Assembly (NCBI RefSeq): GCF_002093745.1
Contig: NZ_MTSB01000014.1
Location: forward strand, 109,966-173,965
DNA from: Pseudomonas graminis
GTDB taxonomy: Bacteria > Pseudomonadota > Gammaproteobacteria > Pseudomonadales > Pseudomonadaceae
DNA length: 64,000 nucleotides
Direction of reading: 5' to 3'
Every line of letters starts with the position of its first letter. Within the stretch, counting starts at the first letter, position 1. A program made the position numbers and the translations under genes. The notes under the pieces are model-generated. The model was not told the origin of the DNA, did not search any database, and saw nothing but the letters and a program-made list of their open reading frames with translations. Positions 15,925 through 32,019 of this stretch are shown in pieces.

Positions 15925-15957
15925 GGATAGCCCTGAACGGGGGCTATCCCCTTCAGG
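15925..15957. terminator. Overlapping hairpins between yqjG and cysG
   Basis: Two alternative stems occupy the gap between the convergent genes: GGATAGCCC (15925-15933) with GGGCTATCC (15941-15949), or CCTGAA plus GGGG with CCCC plus TTCAGG (15932-15957). Neither has a good T tract. They probably serve as a bidirectional terminator. Confidence 0.5.
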
Positions 15958-15959
15958 CA

Positions 15960-17354
15960 TCAGAGCGTCGCCTGAGCGCCTTCGAACCAGGCCAGCTTCT
16001 CACGTAGCTTGACCACTTCACCGATGATCACCAGCGTGGGCGCATGAACCTCATGCTCGGCAACCATCTGCGGCAAGTTGGCCAAGGTGCCCGTGAACAC
16101 CCGCTGATTGACGGTAGTGCCCTGCTGAACCAGCGCCGCCGGCGTATCGGCAGAACGACCGTGCCTGATCAGTTCCTCGCAGATGATCGGCAAACCGATC
16201 AGCCCCATATAGAACACCAGCGTCTGAGCGGGCGCCACCAGATCAGACCACGGCAGGTCTGTCGTACCGTTTTTCAGGTGGCCGGTGATGAAACGCACAG
16301 ACTGCGCATGATCACGATGCGTCAGCGGTATGCCCGCGTACGCCGCGCAACCACTGGCAGCGGTAATGCCTGGAACCACCTGAAACGGAATACCGTGCGC
16401 GGCCAGCTCTTCGATCTCTTCGCCACCACGACCGAAGATAAAGGGATCGCCACCTTTCAGGCGCACGACCCGTTTGCCTTGTTTGGCCAAGGCAACCAGT
16501 TGCTGATTGATCTGTTCCTGAGGAACAGCATGCTCTGCACGACGCTTGCCGACATAGACACGCTCGGCATCGCGACGGCACAGGTCAAGAATGGTCGGTG
16601 CCACAAGACGGTCGTACAGCACCACATCGGCTTGCTGCATCAGGCGCAAGGCACGGAAAGTCAGCAGGTCGGGATCACCGGGACCAGCCCCCACGAGATA
16701 GACCTCACCGGTTTCCGGAGGCGGCTCACCCGCGATCTTGGCAATCAGCAGACGCTCGGCCTCGGCCCCCTGCCCGGCCAGCTGGCGATCGGCAATGGCC
16801 CCCTGAAAAACCTCTTCCCAGAAGGCGCGGCGCTGCTGCACGTTCGGAAACAGGCCTTTGACTTGATGACGAAAACGCGCGGCAAGCCCGGCAAGTTGCC
16901 CATAAGTAGAGGGAATCCAGGTCTCCAGCTTGGCACGGATCAAACGCGCGAGAACCGGCGCGTCGCCGCCACTGGACACGGCGATCACCAATGGCGAACG
17001 GTCAACAATGGCGGGAAATATCACGGTACACAGCGCCGGAGCATCCACCACATTGACCGGCACGCAACGCAGCCGGGCATCGTGGGAAACCTGAGCGTTG
17101 AGTGGTTCGTCGTCCGTCGCGGCAATAATCAGCACGCAGCCATCAAGGTCGCTTTCACTGTAACCACGCAGGATCAACTCACCGCCGCTGCTTGCGACCA
17201 GCTCACGCAACTGGGTTTCTATTTCCGGTGCGACCACGCGCAGCACCGCCCCGGCATCAGCGATCAGGCGGGATTTGCGCAGGGCAATCTCACCGCCACC
17301 GACCACCAGTACCCGGCTGCCACGCAGGTTATGAAACAGCGGCAGAAACTCCAT
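15960..17354 (-). CDS. cysG: Siroheme synthase CysG
   Basis: 464-residue trifunctional enzyme. The N-terminal part (precorrin-2 dehydrogenase and ferrochelatase; [17 protein letters not shown] near residue 15) is followed from about 215 by the uroporphyrinogen-III methyltransferase domain ([37 protein letters not shown]). It converts uroporphyrinogen III to siroheme, the cofactor of sulfite and nitrite reductases. The start follows directly on the serS stop (TAAATG), so the two are co-transcribed as the distal part of the ftsK-lolA-rarA-crcB-serS-cysG run. Confidence 0.97.
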   Translation of the reverse strand: MEFLPLFHNLRGSRVLVVGGGEIALRKSRLIADAGAVLRVVAPEIETQLRELVASSGGELILRGYSESDLDGCVLIIAATDDEPLNAQVSHDARLRCVPVNVVDAPALCTVIFPAIVDRSPLVIAVSSGGDAPVLARLIRAKLETWIPSTYGQLAGLAARFRHQVKGLFPNVQQRRAFWEEVFQGAIADRQLAGQGAEAERLLIAKIAGEPPPETGEVYLVGAGPGDPDLLTFRALRLMQQADVVLYDRLVAPTILDLCRRDAERVYVGKRRAEHAVPQEQINQQLVALAKQGKRVVRLKGGDPFIFGRGGEEIEELAAHGIPFQVVPGITAASGCAAYAGIPLTHRDHAQSVRFITGHLKNGTTDLPWSDLVAPAQTLVFYMGLIGLPIICEELIRHGRSADTPAALVQQGTTVNQRVFTGTLANLPQMVAEHEVHAPTLVIIGEVVKLREKLAWFEGAQATL

Positions 17355-19025
<1,671 letters not shown>

Positions 19026-19026
<1 letters not shown>

Positions 19027-20348
19027 CACTTTCTCCGCTTGCGAGGGCTGGCCTCGTCCAGTGCGCTCAGGTGCCTGAGCTTTTCACCAATCTTCAGCTC
19101 GAGGCCGCGAGGCACTGGCTGGTAATACTGACGCGGTGCCAGTTCGTCCGGAAAATAGTCCTCGCCTGCCGCGTAGGCGTCCGGCTCGTCGTGGGCGTAT
19201 CGGTATTCTTCGCCATAACCGAGTTGCTTCATCAGCTTGGTCGGCGCGTTGCGCAAGTGCAGCGGCACCTCAAGAGACCCGTGCTCGCCGGCTTCGCGCA
19301 TGGCGGCCTTGAATGCCATGTAGACCGCGTTGCTTTTAGGCGCGCAAGCCAGATAGACAATCGCCTGCGCCACTGCCAGTTCACCTTCGGGGCTGCCAAG
19401 GCGCTCCTGAACATCCCACGCCGACATGCACAACGGCAACGCACGCGGGTCGGCATTGCCGATGTCCTCGCTGGCCATGCGCACCACACGACGAGCGAGG
19501 TACAGCGGATCGCAGCCACCGTCGATCATCCGCGCGAACCAGTACAGGGCTGCATCGGGGTTCGAACCGCGTATGGATTTGTGCAGCGCCGATATCTGGT
19601 CGTAAAACGCTTCGCCCCCCTTGTCGAAGCGACGCCGACTGTCGCCGAGCAGGCTCTGCAACAACTCGATGTCAATCTCACTGCCGTCCTCGGCCAGATC
19701 GGATGCATTCTCCAGCAGGTTGAGCATGCGCCGCCCGTCACCGTCAGCGGCTGACATCAGAATCGCAAAGCCTTCGTCACTCAGGGTCAGTTTGCGCTGA
19801 CCCAGCCCGCGGTCCTCGGTGAGCGCGCGATTGACCAACTTGCGCAGCGCCGCCTCGTCGAGGCTCTTGAGCACGTAGACACGGGCTCGGGACAGCAGGG
19901 CGTTATTGAGCTCGAACGAAGGGTTCTCGGTGGTCGCACCAATGAAGATCAGCGTGCCATCTTCAACGTACGGGAGGAACGCATCCTGCTGCGACTTGTT
20001 GAAACGGTGGACTTCGTCAACGAACAGGATCGTGCGCTTGCCATACTGGCCGGCCTGCTGCCTGGCAACCTCGACCGCCTGCCGAATCTCCTTGACCCCC
20101 GCCAGCACCGCAGAAACAGTCTCGAAATGCGCATCCGACACTTTGGCCAGCAGCCTTGCCAGGGTGGTCTTGCCCACACCCGGCGGCCCCCAGAAAATCA
20201 TCGAGTGCAAAGCGCCTTGTTCCAGCGCCTCGCGCAAAGGCTTGCCCTGTGCGAGCACGTGCTCCTGACCAACGTATTCGTCCAGATTGGTAGCACGCAA
20301 ACGTGCAGCCAGAGGCTGAGCTATCGGTTCGCGGCTGAACAGATCCAT
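19026..20348 (-). CDS. rarA: Replication-associated recombination protein RarA (MgsA)
   Basis: 440-residue AAA+ ATPase. Walker A is [11 protein letters not shown] near residue 55, Walker [11 protein letters not shown] near 110, and sensor 1 [13 protein letters not shown] near 137, with C-terminal tetramerisation helices. It acts at stalled replication forks together with SSB. It is co-transcribed after lolA (18-base gap) and overlaps crcB. Confidence 0.96.
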
Positions 20349-20366
20349 GATCAGGAATAGGCCCTT

Positions 20367-20990
20367 TTACTCTTGAATGACATCAGCGCCCTTGGGAATC
20401 TGGAACTGAAACTTGCTGGCGGCAATAGGCTCGTTGGCCTTGACGCCTGTGAACAGGATATTGGTTCGCTGACCGACGCTGTCAATCAACTGCATGTCGT
20501 TGATGATGCCGTTGCGAAACGACAGGCGAAGGCTGTCAAACAGCGTGTCCTTGGTCTTGGGCTTGAGCACGAAGTCGATCACCCCCCCCGCCTCCTTTGC
20601 GGTGATATCGAAGCTTTCGCTGATTTTGGACACATCACCGGACAGCAGCAATGCCGGCGTCTGGGTCAGACGCTGATCGAGTTTCTTGATAGTGACCTGC
20701 TCCAGGTCCGGGTCCCACAACGAGACCTTCTTGCCGTCAGAGACCATCAACTGTTCCTGAGGCGCATCGGTGTGCCAGTTGAACAGGCCCGGACGCTGCA
20801 ACGCCATTTCACCGGTAGTCTCCTGCAATTGAGTCCCGCCACCGTCCAGGGTCAACTGCGAAAAGCGCGCGCTCAGGGTCTGGGACTTTTCCAGCAGTTG
20901 CGTCAGACGGGCCACGTCCTTGCTGTCGGCATGGGCGGGGATCACGGAGAAGGTCAGTGCGGTGGCCAACAGCATGCGGATAAGACGCAT
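20367..20990 (-). CDS. lolA: Outer-membrane lipoprotein carrier protein LolA
   Basis: 207 residues with a signal peptide ([21 protein letters not shown], cleaved near residue 20). The mature LolA fold includes [10 protein letters not shown] and [19 protein letters not shown]. It carries lipoproteins through the periplasm from LolCDE to LolB. ATG 20990 is preceded by AAAGAGGAA; a longer upstream extension is rejected because it would hide the signal peptide. Confidence 0.95.
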   Translation of the reverse strand: MRLIRMLLATALTFSVIPAHADSKDVARLTQLLEKSQTLSARFSQLTLDGGGTQLQETTGEMALQRPGLFNWHTDAPQEQLMVSDGKKVSLWDPDLEQVTIKKLDQRLTQTPALLLSGDVSKISESFDITAKEAGGVIDFVLKPKTKDTLFDSLRLSFRNGIINDMQLIDSVGQRTNILFTGVKANEPIAASKFQFQIPKGADVIQE

Positions 20991-21066
20991 GGGATTCCTC
21001 TTTGGAGTCGATGATGGTACGGCGGCGCGCACTGCACGCCGCCGATGCAATCCGGGGTGATAGAAC

Positions 21067-23472
21067 TCAGTCGCGAACAGGGCCAGGGGCCAGGACTTCA
21101 CGCGATCCGTTGGTATTCATCGAGGTTACGACACCGGCCATTTCCATTGCCTCGATCATTCGTGCGGCGCGGTTGTAACCGATCTTGAGCTTGCGCTGTA
21201 CGGCGGAAATCGATGCGCGACGGCTTTCAAGCACGAACTTCACCGCTTCATCGTAAAGCGCGTCGCTCTCGCTGTCCTCACCGCCCTCGCCACTGCCGCC
21301 GTCGAAGCCGCTACCGGCCTCTTCCACGCCCGCAAGGATGTCGTCGTTATACTCTGGAGAACCGCGCAGTTTCCAGGCCTCCACCACACGATGCACCTCT
21401 TCATCGGAAACGAAGGCACCGTGTACACGGATCGGCAGGCTGGTGCCGGGCGGCATGTAAAGCATGTCACCATGACCCAGCAACTGCTCGGCACCACCCT
21501 GATCAATGATGGTCCGGGAGTCGATCTTGCTCGACACCTGAAACGCCATGCGCGTCGGGATGTTGGCCTTGATGAGACCGGTAATGACATCCACCGACGG
21601 ACGCTGGGTGGCCAGAATCAGGTGGATACCGGCAGCACGGGCTTTCTGGGCAATACGCGCGATGAGTTCTTCGACCTTCTTGCCGACGATCATCATCATG
21701 TCGGCGAACTCATCGACCACCACCACGATTGTGGGCAGTTTGGTCAGCAGCGGTGCTTCGTCGTGGATGCTTTCGCGCTTGTACAACGGATCGACCAGCG
21801 GCTCTCCGGCATCCTGGGCGTCTTTGACCTTCTGGTTGAAACCAGACAGGTTACGCACGCCCATTTTCGCCATCAGCTTGTAGCGGCGCTCCATCTCGGC
21901 GACGCTCCAGCGCAACGCGTTGGCAGCGTCTTTCATGTCGGTTACAACCGGACACAACAAGTGCGGGATGCCTTCGTAGATCGACAGCTCAAGCATCTTC
22001 GGGTCGATCATGATCAGCTTGGCGTCTTCCGGGCCGGACTTGAACAGGATCGACAGGATCATCGCGTTCACACCCACCGACTTGCCGGAACCAGTTGTAC
22101 CTGCCACCAGCAAGTGGGGCATTTTTGCCAGATCAGTAATGACCGGTTTGCCACCGATATCGTGCCCCAGCGCCAGCGTTACCGGCGACTTGGCATTATC
22201 GTATTCCGGCGTCGACAGGACCTCGGAAAAACGCACGATCTGGCGGTCTTCGTTCGGGATCTCGATACCTACGGTGGTCTTGCCTGGAATCACCTCAACC
22301 ACACGCACGCTGGTCACCGCCAGCGAACGCGCAAGGTCTTTGGCCAGATTGGAGATGCGACTGACCTTGACGCCTGCAGCGGGCTGGATTTCGTAGCGCG
22401 TAATGACCGGACCCGGGTGAATGGAGTCTACCGACACCTCGACACCGAACTCCTTGAGCTTGATCTCCAGCAAATGCCCGACGGCGGCCAGCGACTCTGG
22501 CGAATAGTTGAGCTGCTTCTTTTCTGCCGGGTCGAGAATCGAAATCGGCGGCAAGGTGCCTTCTACTGCGCTGTCAACGAACAGCGGAGCCTGTTTTTCC
22601 TTCAGCACGCGCTTGCTGGGTTCCGCTGGCTTCGAAGGTGCCGGAGCAATGACAGCAGGCACGTGCTTTTCGCGCTCGGTCATGTGCTTGCTGAGCGACA
22701 CTTCGCGCTCCATGAGGCGCTCTTTGGCTTTGGCCTGCTCACGACGATCGGGGGCAACAGGCGCCACCACGTCATGCACCCGCATATCCACCTCACGCAA
22801 CTGGGCAACCATCTGCTTGCGCTCAGCGCGTGCTGTCCACCAGCGGTTGGCCGCACCTTGAAACAGCTCGAAAAGATCCAGCGTGATCTTGCCGGTGACG
22901 TCCATCACCTTGAACCAGGAAAGGTCGGTGAACACCGTCAGACCGAATAGAAACAGAGCGATGAACAACAGGGTGCTGCCCTGAATATTCAGCGCTTTCT
23001 TGGCCAGATCACCCAGCACTTCGCCCAGCACACCGCCTGCCGACCCCGGGAAACCGGCCGAAAAATGAAAGTGGATATGCGCCAGTGCCGCGCCCGCCAA
23101 TATCAGGAACACGAGCCCGATCAGACGCCAGGAGAAAAGCCAGCCGCTCCACTGCCACGGCTCATGGCGGTGCCGGAACACTTGCCAGGCCTTGATGGCC
23201 AACAGCAACGGGAATATGTAGGCGAAATAGCCGAGGATCATGAACAGGATATCGGCACAGAACGCACCTGCACGCCCGGCCGCATTCTGAACCTGCGCCG
23301 CGTTGCTGCTGGTATGGCTCCAGCCGGGATCGCTCTGATCGTAGGTCAGTAACGCCATCATCAGGTACAGGCACAGAGCGCCAAAGGCGATCAGGGCCCC
23401 TTCCTTGAGCCGATAGTGCAATTGCTGCCGCCAAAGCGGGACTGCGCTGGGTGCTGGGGTGGATTTCTTCAA
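21067..23472 (-). CDS. ftsK: DNA translocase FtsK
   Basis: 801 residues. Four membrane helices lie in the first 200, then a linker rich in Lys, Pro and Glu, then the motor domain with Walker [13 protein letters not shown] (about 455-466) and Walker [14 protein letters not shown]. The C-terminal gamma winged helix ([23 protein letters not shown]) reads KOPS sequences. It couples division to chromosome dimer resolution by XerCD. It is the first gene of the minus-strand run down to cysG. Confidence 0.97.
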   Translation of the reverse strand: MKKSTPAPSAVPLWRQQLHYRLKEGALIAFGALCLYLMMALLTYDQSDPGWSHTSSNAAQVQNAAGRAGAFCADILFMILGYFAYIFPLLLAIKAWQVFRHRHEPWQWSGWLFSWRLIGLVFLILAGAALAHIHFHFSAGFPGSAGGVLGEVLGDLAKKALNIQGSTLLFIALFLFGLTVFTDLSWFKVMDVTGKITLDLFELFQGAANRWWTARAERKQMVAQLREVDMRVHDVVAPVAPDRREQAKAKERLMEREVSLSKHMTEREKHVPAVIAPAPSKPAEPSKRVLKEKQAPLFVDSAVEGTLPPISILDPAEKKQLNYSPESLAAVGHLLEIKLKEFGVEVSVDSIHPGPVITRYEIQPAAGVKVSRISNLAKDLARSLAVTSVRVVEVIPGKTTVGIEIPNEDRQIVRFSEVLSTPEYDNAKSPVTLALGHDIGGKPVITDLAKMPHLLVAGTTGSGKSVGVNAMILSILFKSGPEDAKLIMIDPKMLELSIYEGIPHLLCPVVTDMKDAANALRWSVAEMERRYKLMAKMGVRNLSGFNQKVKDAQDAGEPLVDPLYKRESIHDEAPLLTKLPTIVVVVDEFADMMMIVGKKVEELIARIAQKARAAGIHLILATQRPSVDVITGLIKANIPTRMAFQVSSKIDSRTIIDQGGAEQLLGHGDMLYMPPGTSLPIRVHGAFVSDEEVHRVVEAWKLRGSPEYNDDILAGVEEAGSGFDGGSGEGGEDSESDALYDEAVKFVLESRRASISAVQRKLKIGYNRAARMIEAMEMAGVVTSMNTNGSREVLAPGPVRD

Positions 23473-23949
23473 AACGCTTTATTTCCTGCGCTGGAGCGCG
23501 AACATCTCGTTGATTGACTAAAAACGCTGGCCGAACGGCAATGGCTGCTCCCGTATGAACAGGGATCGCAGGCACCGGGAAGGCCGCTTGCCAGACGCTT
23601 GAATGATAACGCCCAAAAACGGCATTGTACGGCTTTACACCTGCCGGGGTCTGTACGAAAACGCCTCAAACCGACTTGGGACGTATGCCGACCCCCGGAA
23701 AGACCGGGCACGCCTTCATGTTTACCGACAGTGTTCAATTTGAGCATGCATTCCGTTTTGTGACAAAGGCTTATGACGTGATTCTGTCAACGGCCCGCAA
23801 CTTTCAGGGTGACGCCACTTGCGTCGCATATGCGCTCTACCGAAAGCACAGGGTACGCGCCATAATGACAACCGCTTGTGACCACGCCTGCCGAATAGAG
23901 TTGCACCGGCAGGCCCGTGCGCCCTCCCCTTCCGCAAAGTCGTGATGCC
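23473..23949. other. Divergent intergenic region between ftsK and aat
   Basis: About 480 bases without a convincing gene. It must hold the promoters for ftsK (leftward) and aat (rightward); CATAAT near 23860 is a possible -10 for aat. In PAO1 I recall trxB1 between ftsK and aat, and here there is neither an intact trxB nor a recognisable fragment. Small open frames have no family features. Confidence 0.5.
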
Positions 23950-24639
23950 ATGCTGACCTGGTTAAACCGCAACAGCCTTGACTTCCCCACGCTGGACAAA
24001 GCCCTCCGCGAGCCGAACGGACTGCTTGCCGCAGGCGGCGACTTGTCGGCAGACCGCCTCATCAAGGCTTATCGACACGGCTGTTTCCCTTGGTTTCAGG
24101 AGGGTCAGCCAATCCTGTGGTGGTCGCCAGACCCGCGCACGGTGCTTTTCCCCGAAGAGCTGCATGTTTCCCGCAGCCTCGCCAAGGTTCTGCGCCAGTC
24201 TCGCTACAGCGTGACCTTCGACAAGGATTTCGCCAGCGTGATCAGGGCCTGCGCTGCACCGCGCAGCTACGCCAACGAAACCTGGATCACGGGCTCGATG
24301 CAGGACGCCTATCTCGAACTGCATCGCCGTGGGCACGCCCACAGTGTCGAAGTCTGGCATCAGGGCGAACTGGTGGGCGGGCTTTACGGCCTGGCAATGG
24401 GTCGGTTGTTTTTTGGAGAGTCGATGTTCAGCCGCGCAGACAATGCATCCAAAGTGGGCTTCGCCACGCTGGTGGAGCACCTGACGGCTTGGAGATTTGT
24501 GCTGATTGACTGTCAGATGCCCACCGGACACCTGCAAAGCTTTGGCGCACGCTCGATTTCTCGTCAGGATTTTGCAGGCTACCTCACGCAGCATCTGGAT
24601 CAGCCGACCGACGCGGATTGGTTATCTAGGCGAGTTTGA
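23950..24639 (+). CDS. aat: Leucyl/phenylalanyl-tRNA-protein transferase
   Basis: 229 residues with the family motifs [20 protein letters not shown] and [18 protein letters not shown] near the N-terminus and [18 protein letters not shown] in the core. It adds Leu or Phe to proteins with N-terminal Arg or Lys, marking them for ClpS-ClpAP, both encoded downstream. It is followed by ate with a 48-base gap. Confidence 0.97.
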   Translation: MLTWLNRNSLDFPTLDKALREPNGLLAAGGDLSADRLIKAYRHGCFPWFQEGQPILWWSPDPRTVLFPEELHVSRSLAKVLRQSRYSVTFDKDFASVIRACAAPRSYANETWITGSMQDAYLELHRRGHAHSVEVWHQGELVGGLYGLAMGRLFFGESMFSRADNASKVGFATLVEHLTAWRFVLIDCQMPTGHLQSFGARSISRQDFAGYLTQHLDQPTDADWLSRRV

Positions 24640-24687
24640 CAGGCTGGCATACACTCATGAGTAGGGATTTACCATTAGGCGGCGATC

Positions 24688-25395
24688 ATGACAGAGCTGG
24701 CAAGGCTGAAATTTTATGCCACTCAACCCCACACCTGCAGTTACCTGCCCGAAGAGCAGGCGACGACCCTGTTTCTGGACCCCAGCCAGCCTATGGATGT
24801 GCAGGTCTACGCCGACCTGTCGGACATGGGATTTCGCCGCAGTGGCGATCATCTTTACCGCCCACACTGTCAGAATTGCAGCGCCTGCGTGCCGGCTCGC
24901 ATTCCGGTGAAGCTGTTCGTGCCCGACAGGCAGCAGAAACGCATTCTGAAACGCAATGCCGACGTTGAGGTACACAGTGCAAAGCCGGTGTTCACTCAAG
25001 AATATTTTGATCTCTATCAGCGCTATATCGAGCAGCGCCACGCCGACGGCGACATGTTTCCGCCCAGTCGCGAGCAGTTTTCGACCTTTCTGATTCGAGA
25101 CCTGCCTTTCTCGCGGTTTTACGAATTTCGCGTCGATCAGCGCTTGCTGGCCGTTGCGGTCACGGACGTGCTGCCCAACGGGCTTTCTGCGGTCTACACC
25201 TTCTACGAACCTGATGAAGAGCGCCGCAGCCTGGGTCGCTACGCCATCTTGTGGCAGATCGCCGAAGCCGCCAGACTTGAACTGCAGGCGGTGTATCTCG
25301 GTTACTGGATAAAGAACTGCAAAAAGATGAATTACAAGACTCAATATCGCCCCATTGAGCTACTGACCAATCAAAGATGGGTCACTCTGTACTGA
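24688..25395 (+). CDS. bpt: Aspartate/glutamate leucyltransferase (Bpt/Ate)
   Basis: 235 residues of the arginyl-tRNA-protein transferase fold, with the N-terminal metal/heme-type cysteines in [15 protein letters not shown] and [15 protein letters not shown]. Bacterial Bpt transfers leucine to N-terminal Asp or Glu, also feeding the ClpS pathway. [22 protein letters not shown] at the C-terminus is typical. The gene is also named ate. It is probably co-transcribed with aat. Confidence 0.95.
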   Translation: MTELARLKFYATQPHTCSYLPEEQATTLFLDPSQPMDVQVYADLSDMGFRRSGDHLYRPHCQNCSACVPARIPVKLFVPDRQQKRILKRNADVEVHSAKPVFTQEYFDLYQRYIEQRHADGDMFPPSREQFSTFLIRDLPFSRFYEFRVDQRLLAVAVTDVLPNGLSAVYTFYEPDEERRSLGRYAILWQIAEAARLELQAVYLGYWIKNCKKMNYKTQYRPIELLTNQRWVTLY

Positions 25396-25496
25396 ACCCC
25401 TTGGCTTAAACAGGTTTTTTCGGGCACAATGCACGCCGCTTTTGCCTGGCGCCACTTGCACCGGGCCACTCATTTGTATACCGAGGGCTTTACTGC

Positions 25497-25715
25497 ATGT
25501 CGAAAGAAGACAGCTTCGAAATGGAAGGCACTGTCGTCGACACCCTGCCCAACACCATGTTTCGCGTGGAGTTGGAAAACGGGCACGTCGTAACCGCGCA
25601 TATCTCCGGCAAGATGCGCAAGAATTACATCCGTATTCTGACCGGTGACAAGGTTCGTGTAGAACTGACGCCCTATGACCTGAGCAAAGGGCGGATCACC
25701 TACCGCGCCCGTTAA
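25497..25715 (+). CDS. infA: Translation initiation factor IF-1
   Basis: 72 residues, the usual length, with the OB fold ([27 protein letters not shown], then [18 protein letters not shown]). It binds the 30S A site during initiation. A possible promoter (TTGGCT at 25401, CACAAT at 25425) lies upstream, and a strong terminator follows. Confidence 0.98.
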
Positions 25716-25730
25716 TCAGGCATTGACGAA

Positions 25731-25758
25731 AACGCCCGGCATAAGCCGGGCGTTTTTG
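25731..25758 (+). terminator. Terminator of infA
   Basis: AACGCCCGGC-ATAA-GCCGGGCGTT, a perfect 10-bp stem followed by a T run. Confidence 0.92.
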
Positions 25759-25834
25759 TTTGCGGGTTTTATCAACCCGTGTTGCCAGTTGCCTGCCCCG
25801 CATCAACCACTCATGCGGGGACAGGTTTACAGCG

Positions 25835-28108
25835 TCAGGCCATTTCTGCCGTCGTTTCAAAGTCGAAGGTAATCTCGCCATCTCTGATGTCGATATGAAC
25901 CACCCCGCCATGCTCCGACAGTTCGCCGAACAGAATCTCTTCAGCCAGCGGCCGTTTGATCTTGTCCTGAATCAGGCGCGCCATCGGCCTGGCACCCATC
26001 GCCGCATCGTAACCGCCCTGCGCCAGCCAGCTTCTCGCTGCCTCCGACACTTCGAGCAATACGCGCTTGTCTTCCAGCTGGGCTTGAAGCTCGGTAAGGA
26101 ACTTGTCGACCACGCTCTTGATGACTTCGTGGCTGAGACGGCCAAACTGGATGATGGTATCCAGACGGTTGCGGAACTCGGGCGTAAAACTCTTCTTGAT
26201 CACTTCCATTGCGTCAGACGAGTGATCCTGATGCGTGAAACCGATCGAAGCACGCGCAGCGGACTCGGCACCGGCGTTGGTGGTCATGATCACGATCACG
26301 TTGCGGAAATCCGCCTTGCGCCCGTTGTTATCGGTCAGCGTACCGTGGTCCATGACCTGCAACAGCAGATTGAAGACTTCCGGATGCGCTTTCTCGATTT
26401 CATCGAGCAACAGTACGCAATGCGGCTGGCGCGTGATGGCCTCCGTCAACAAACCGCCCTGATCGAAACCGACGTAGCCCGGAGGCGCACCGATCAGACG
26501 AGACACCGTATGGCGCTCCATGTACTCGGACATGTCGAAACGAATCAACTCGACACCCAGCGCCTTGGCCAACTGACGCGCCGCCTCTGTCTTACCGACC
26601 CCGGTAGGGCCTGCAAACAGAAAAGAACCAACCGGCTTGTCCGGCGATTTGAGACCCGCGCGCGACAGCTTGATGGCGGTCGACAGCGAATCAATCGCAG
26701 CATCCTGACCAAAGACGGTGAGCTTGAGATCACGCTCCAGGTTACGCAGCAGTTCCTTGTCGGAGCTGTTGACGTGTTTAGGCGGAATACGCGCAATCTT
26801 GGCGACGATGTCTTCAACCTGAGGCACGTCGATGCGCTTGACACGCTTCTCGACCGGCTGCAAGCGCTGATAAGCACCCGCCTCGTCAATCACGTCGATA
26901 GCCTTGTCCGGCATATGGCGATCATTGATGTAACGCGAAGCCAGTTCAGCCGCTGCACGCAGGGCCTCATCGCTGTACTCGATGCTGTGATGCTGCTCGA
27001 AACGGCTTTTCAGGCCGCGCAGGATACCGATGGTGTCTTCAACCGAAGGCTCGGACACATCGACTTTCTGAAAGCGACGTGCCAAAGCACGGTCTTTCTC
27101 GAAAATCCCGCGAAATTCCTGAAAAGTGGTCGAGCCAATGCAGCGAATATCACCTGACGACAGCAACGGCTTGAGCAGATTCGATGCATCCATCACACCA
27201 CCGGACGCAGCACCGGCACCGATGATCGTGTGAATCTCGTCAATGAACAAAATTGCCTGAGGACGCTTGCGCAGCTCATTGAGCAACGCCTTGAAGCGCT
27301 TCTCAAAGTCGCCACGGTATTTGGTCCCGGCCAGCAAGGCGCCAAGGTCAAGCGAATACACAACGCTGTTGGCAAGCAGGTCAGGAACCTGGTTGTCGAC
27401 GATGCGCTTGGCCAGACCTTCAGCGATGGCCGTCTTGCCGACGCCCGCCTCACCGACCAGCAAAGGGTTGTTCTTGCGACGACGAGCCAGAATCTGGGCC
27501 ACACGCTCGACTTCGCTTTCACGGCCGACCAAGGGATCGATGCGTCCCTGACGCGCCAATTCGTTCAGATTGCTGGCATAGGCATCCAGAGGATTGCCTG
27601 AGGAAGATGCTTCACCGCCCTCGTCGTCCTGCATATCTTGCTCACCTTCAGAAGAGTGCTCGCCATGCCCCGGAACCTTGGAGATCCCGTGGGCGATATA
27701 GTTGACGACATCGATCCGGGCCACACTCTGCTGCTTGAGCAAGAACACGGCCTGGCTTTCCTGCTCACTGAAAATTGCAACCAGCACGTTGGCACCGGTC
27801 ACTTCGCGCTTGCCGGAGCTTTGCACGTGGAAGACTGCGCGTTGCAGAACGCGCTGGAACCCGAGCGTCGGCTGGGTCTCGCGGTCCTCGTCATGGACGG
27901 GGATCAACGGCGTGGTGGAGTCGATAAACTCCTGCAGATCATGCTTGAGCTTATCGAGGTTTGCGCCGCAGGCACGCAAGACAGTGGCTGCAGCCTCGTT
28001 ATCCAATAGAGCCAGCAGGAGGTGCTCGACCGTCATGAACTCATGACGCTTCGAACGTGCCTCCTTAAAGGCAAGATTGAGGGTGACTTCGAGCTCACGG
28101 TTTAACAT
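25835..28108 (-). CDS. clpA: ATP-dependent Clp protease ATP-binding subunit ClpA
   Basis: 757 residues. The N-domain (about 1-140) binds ClpS. Two AAA+ modules follow, with Walker A motifs [13 protein letters not shown] (about 215) and [13 protein letters not shown] (about 495) and sensor/arginine-finger motifs after each. The IGL/ClpP loop region is near [12 protein letters not shown]. It unfolds substrates for ClpP. It lies directly downstream of clpS on the same strand (30-base gap). Confidence 0.97.
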   Translation of the reverse strand: MLNRELEVTLNLAFKEARSKRHEFMTVEHLLLALLDNEAAATVLRACGANLDKLKHDLQEFIDSTTPLIPVHDEDRETQPTLGFQRVLQRAVFHVQSSGKREVTGANVLVAIFSEQESQAVFLLKQQSVARIDVVNYIAHGISKVPGHGEHSSEGEQDMQDDEGGEASSSGNPLDAYASNLNELARQGRIDPLVGRESEVERVAQILARRRKNNPLLVGEAGVGKTAIAEGLAKRIVDNQVPDLLANSVVYSLDLGALLAGTKYRGDFEKRFKALLNELRKRPQAILFIDEIHTIIGAGAASGGVMDASNLLKPLLSSGDIRCIGSTTFQEFRGIFEKDRALARRFQKVDVSEPSVEDTIGILRGLKSRFEQHHSIEYSDEALRAAAELASRYINDRHMPDKAIDVIDEAGAYQRLQPVEKRVKRIDVPQVEDIVAKIARIPPKHVNSSDKELLRNLERDLKLTVFGQDAAIDSLSTAIKLSRAGLKSPDKPVGSFLFAGPTGVGKTEAARQLAKALGVELIRFDMSEYMERHTVSRLIGAPPGYVGFDQGGLLTEAITRQPHCVLLLDEIEKAHPEVFNLLLQVMDHGTLTDNNGRKADFRNVIVIMTTNAGAESAARASIGFTHQDHSSDAMEVIKKSFTPEFRNRLDTIIQFGRLSHEVIKSVVDKFLTELQAQLEDKRVLLEVSEAARSWLAQGGYDAAMGARPMARLIQDKIKRPLAEEILFGELSEHGGVVHIDIRDGEITFDFETTAEMA

Positions 28109-28138
28109 AGCTTCACCTCATACCCAAGTGGTCGGCGT

Positions 28139-28501
28139 TTAACCGTCCTTCTCGATCTCACAGAGTAGCGGATGCTGGCTCTCCCTGGCGTATTGATTGA
28201 CCTGCATTGCCTTGGTCTCGGCGATGTCACGGGTAAACAATCCGCAGACTGCCCGTCCCTCTGTATGGACGGCCAGCATGACTTTGGTGGCCAGCTCACG
28301 ATTCAGGTTAAAAAACACCTCGAGCACTTCTACGACGAAATCCATCGGGGTGTAGTCATCGTTGAATAAAACCACCTTGTACATCGGTGGCGCCTGCAGG
28401 GTCGGTTTGGCGTCCTGCACTGCAATGCCTGCCGAGTCGTCCTCGTGTGACTGCGGACCATCCTGATTGAATGTTAGTCGAATCTTGCTGAATGCATGCA
28501 T
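28139..28501 (-). CDS. clpS: ATP-dependent Clp protease adaptor ClpS
   Basis: 120 residues. A flexible N-terminal tail is followed by the ClpS core with the N-degron pocket ([21 protein letters not shown] and D near residues 47-49, M53). It delivers N-end-rule substrates made by Aat and Bpt to ClpA. It is divergent from cspD, a common Pseudomonas arrangement. Confidence 0.97.
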   Translation of the reverse strand: MHAFSKIRLTFNQDGPQSHEDDSAGIAVQDAKPTLQAPPMYKVVLFNDDYTPMDFVVEVLEVFFNLNRELATKVMLAVHTEGRAVCGLFTRDIAETKAMQVNQYARESQHPLLCEIEKDG

Positions 28502-28720
28502 GGAAAGAAATGTTCGTGTGAGGGCGGATTGAGCTGCCAGTCGCGGTCTGGACGGTTTTCAAATGGACTGCCGCATGACCTTGACTATCAGCTAAACGGT
28601 GTTACAAACAATAGAGCCCACATTGGGTAAAAAGGGTCCGTGCAGTCAACCAAAATTTTTGGTGAGGCGGATTGAAGTGGATGATACTCCTGACGGAGTC
28701 CTTTGCAGAGGGATATGGCG

Positions 28721-28996
28721 ATGCTTAACGGAAAAGTCAAGTGGTTCAATAATGCAAAAGGCTATGGCTTCATACTTGAGGAAGGCAAAACCGAGGATCT
28801 GTTTGCTCACTATTCGGCCATCCAAATGGACGGATACAAGACTCTAAAAGCCGGCCAGACGGTCAGCTTTGACATCATTCAGGGTCCGAAAGGACTGCAT
28901 GCGGTGAATATCTCTTCGACGACAGCCCGCACAGGCGAACCGGCGAAAGATGCTCACGCCACAGAACAGCACGCACCTGAACACGCACACGCTTGA
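28721..28996 (+). CDS. cspD: Cold-shock-like protein CspD
   Basis: 91 residues. The cold-shock domain carries RNP1 (KGYGFI) and RNP2-like (LFAHYSAIQ) motifs, followed by an alanine- and histidine-rich tail. It binds single-stranded nucleic acid; E. coli CspD inhibits replication in stationary phase. ATG 28721 is preferred over ATG 28715 because the AGAGGG ribosome site is then eight bases away and the protein opens MLNGKVKWF as in the family. Confidence 0.93.
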   Translation: MLNGKVKWFNNAKGYGFILEEGKTEDLFAHYSAIQMDGYKTLKAGQTVSFDIIQGPKGLHAVNISSTTARTGEPAKDAHATEQHAPEHAHA

Positions 28997-31868
<2,872 letters not shown>

Positions 31869-31910
31869 CAGGCAAACCGGCGCCGTGCATTGATCATGCG
31901 CGGCTTCGCA

Positions 31911-31944
31911 AAAAAATCCCCGGCCTGGTGCCGGGGATTTTTTT
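31911..31944 (+). terminator. Terminator of idh
   Basis: ATCCCCGGC-CTGGT-GCCGGGGAT with A and T tracts on either side. It may act in both directions and could also end the convergent hydrolase gene. Confidence 0.93.
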
Positions 31945-32019
31945 CATCCAGGGAAATAACTCAGCTACACGCCTGGCTCCAGGCGTCCGAACGCCACCCT
32001 GCGACGCACCTCATCCCGC

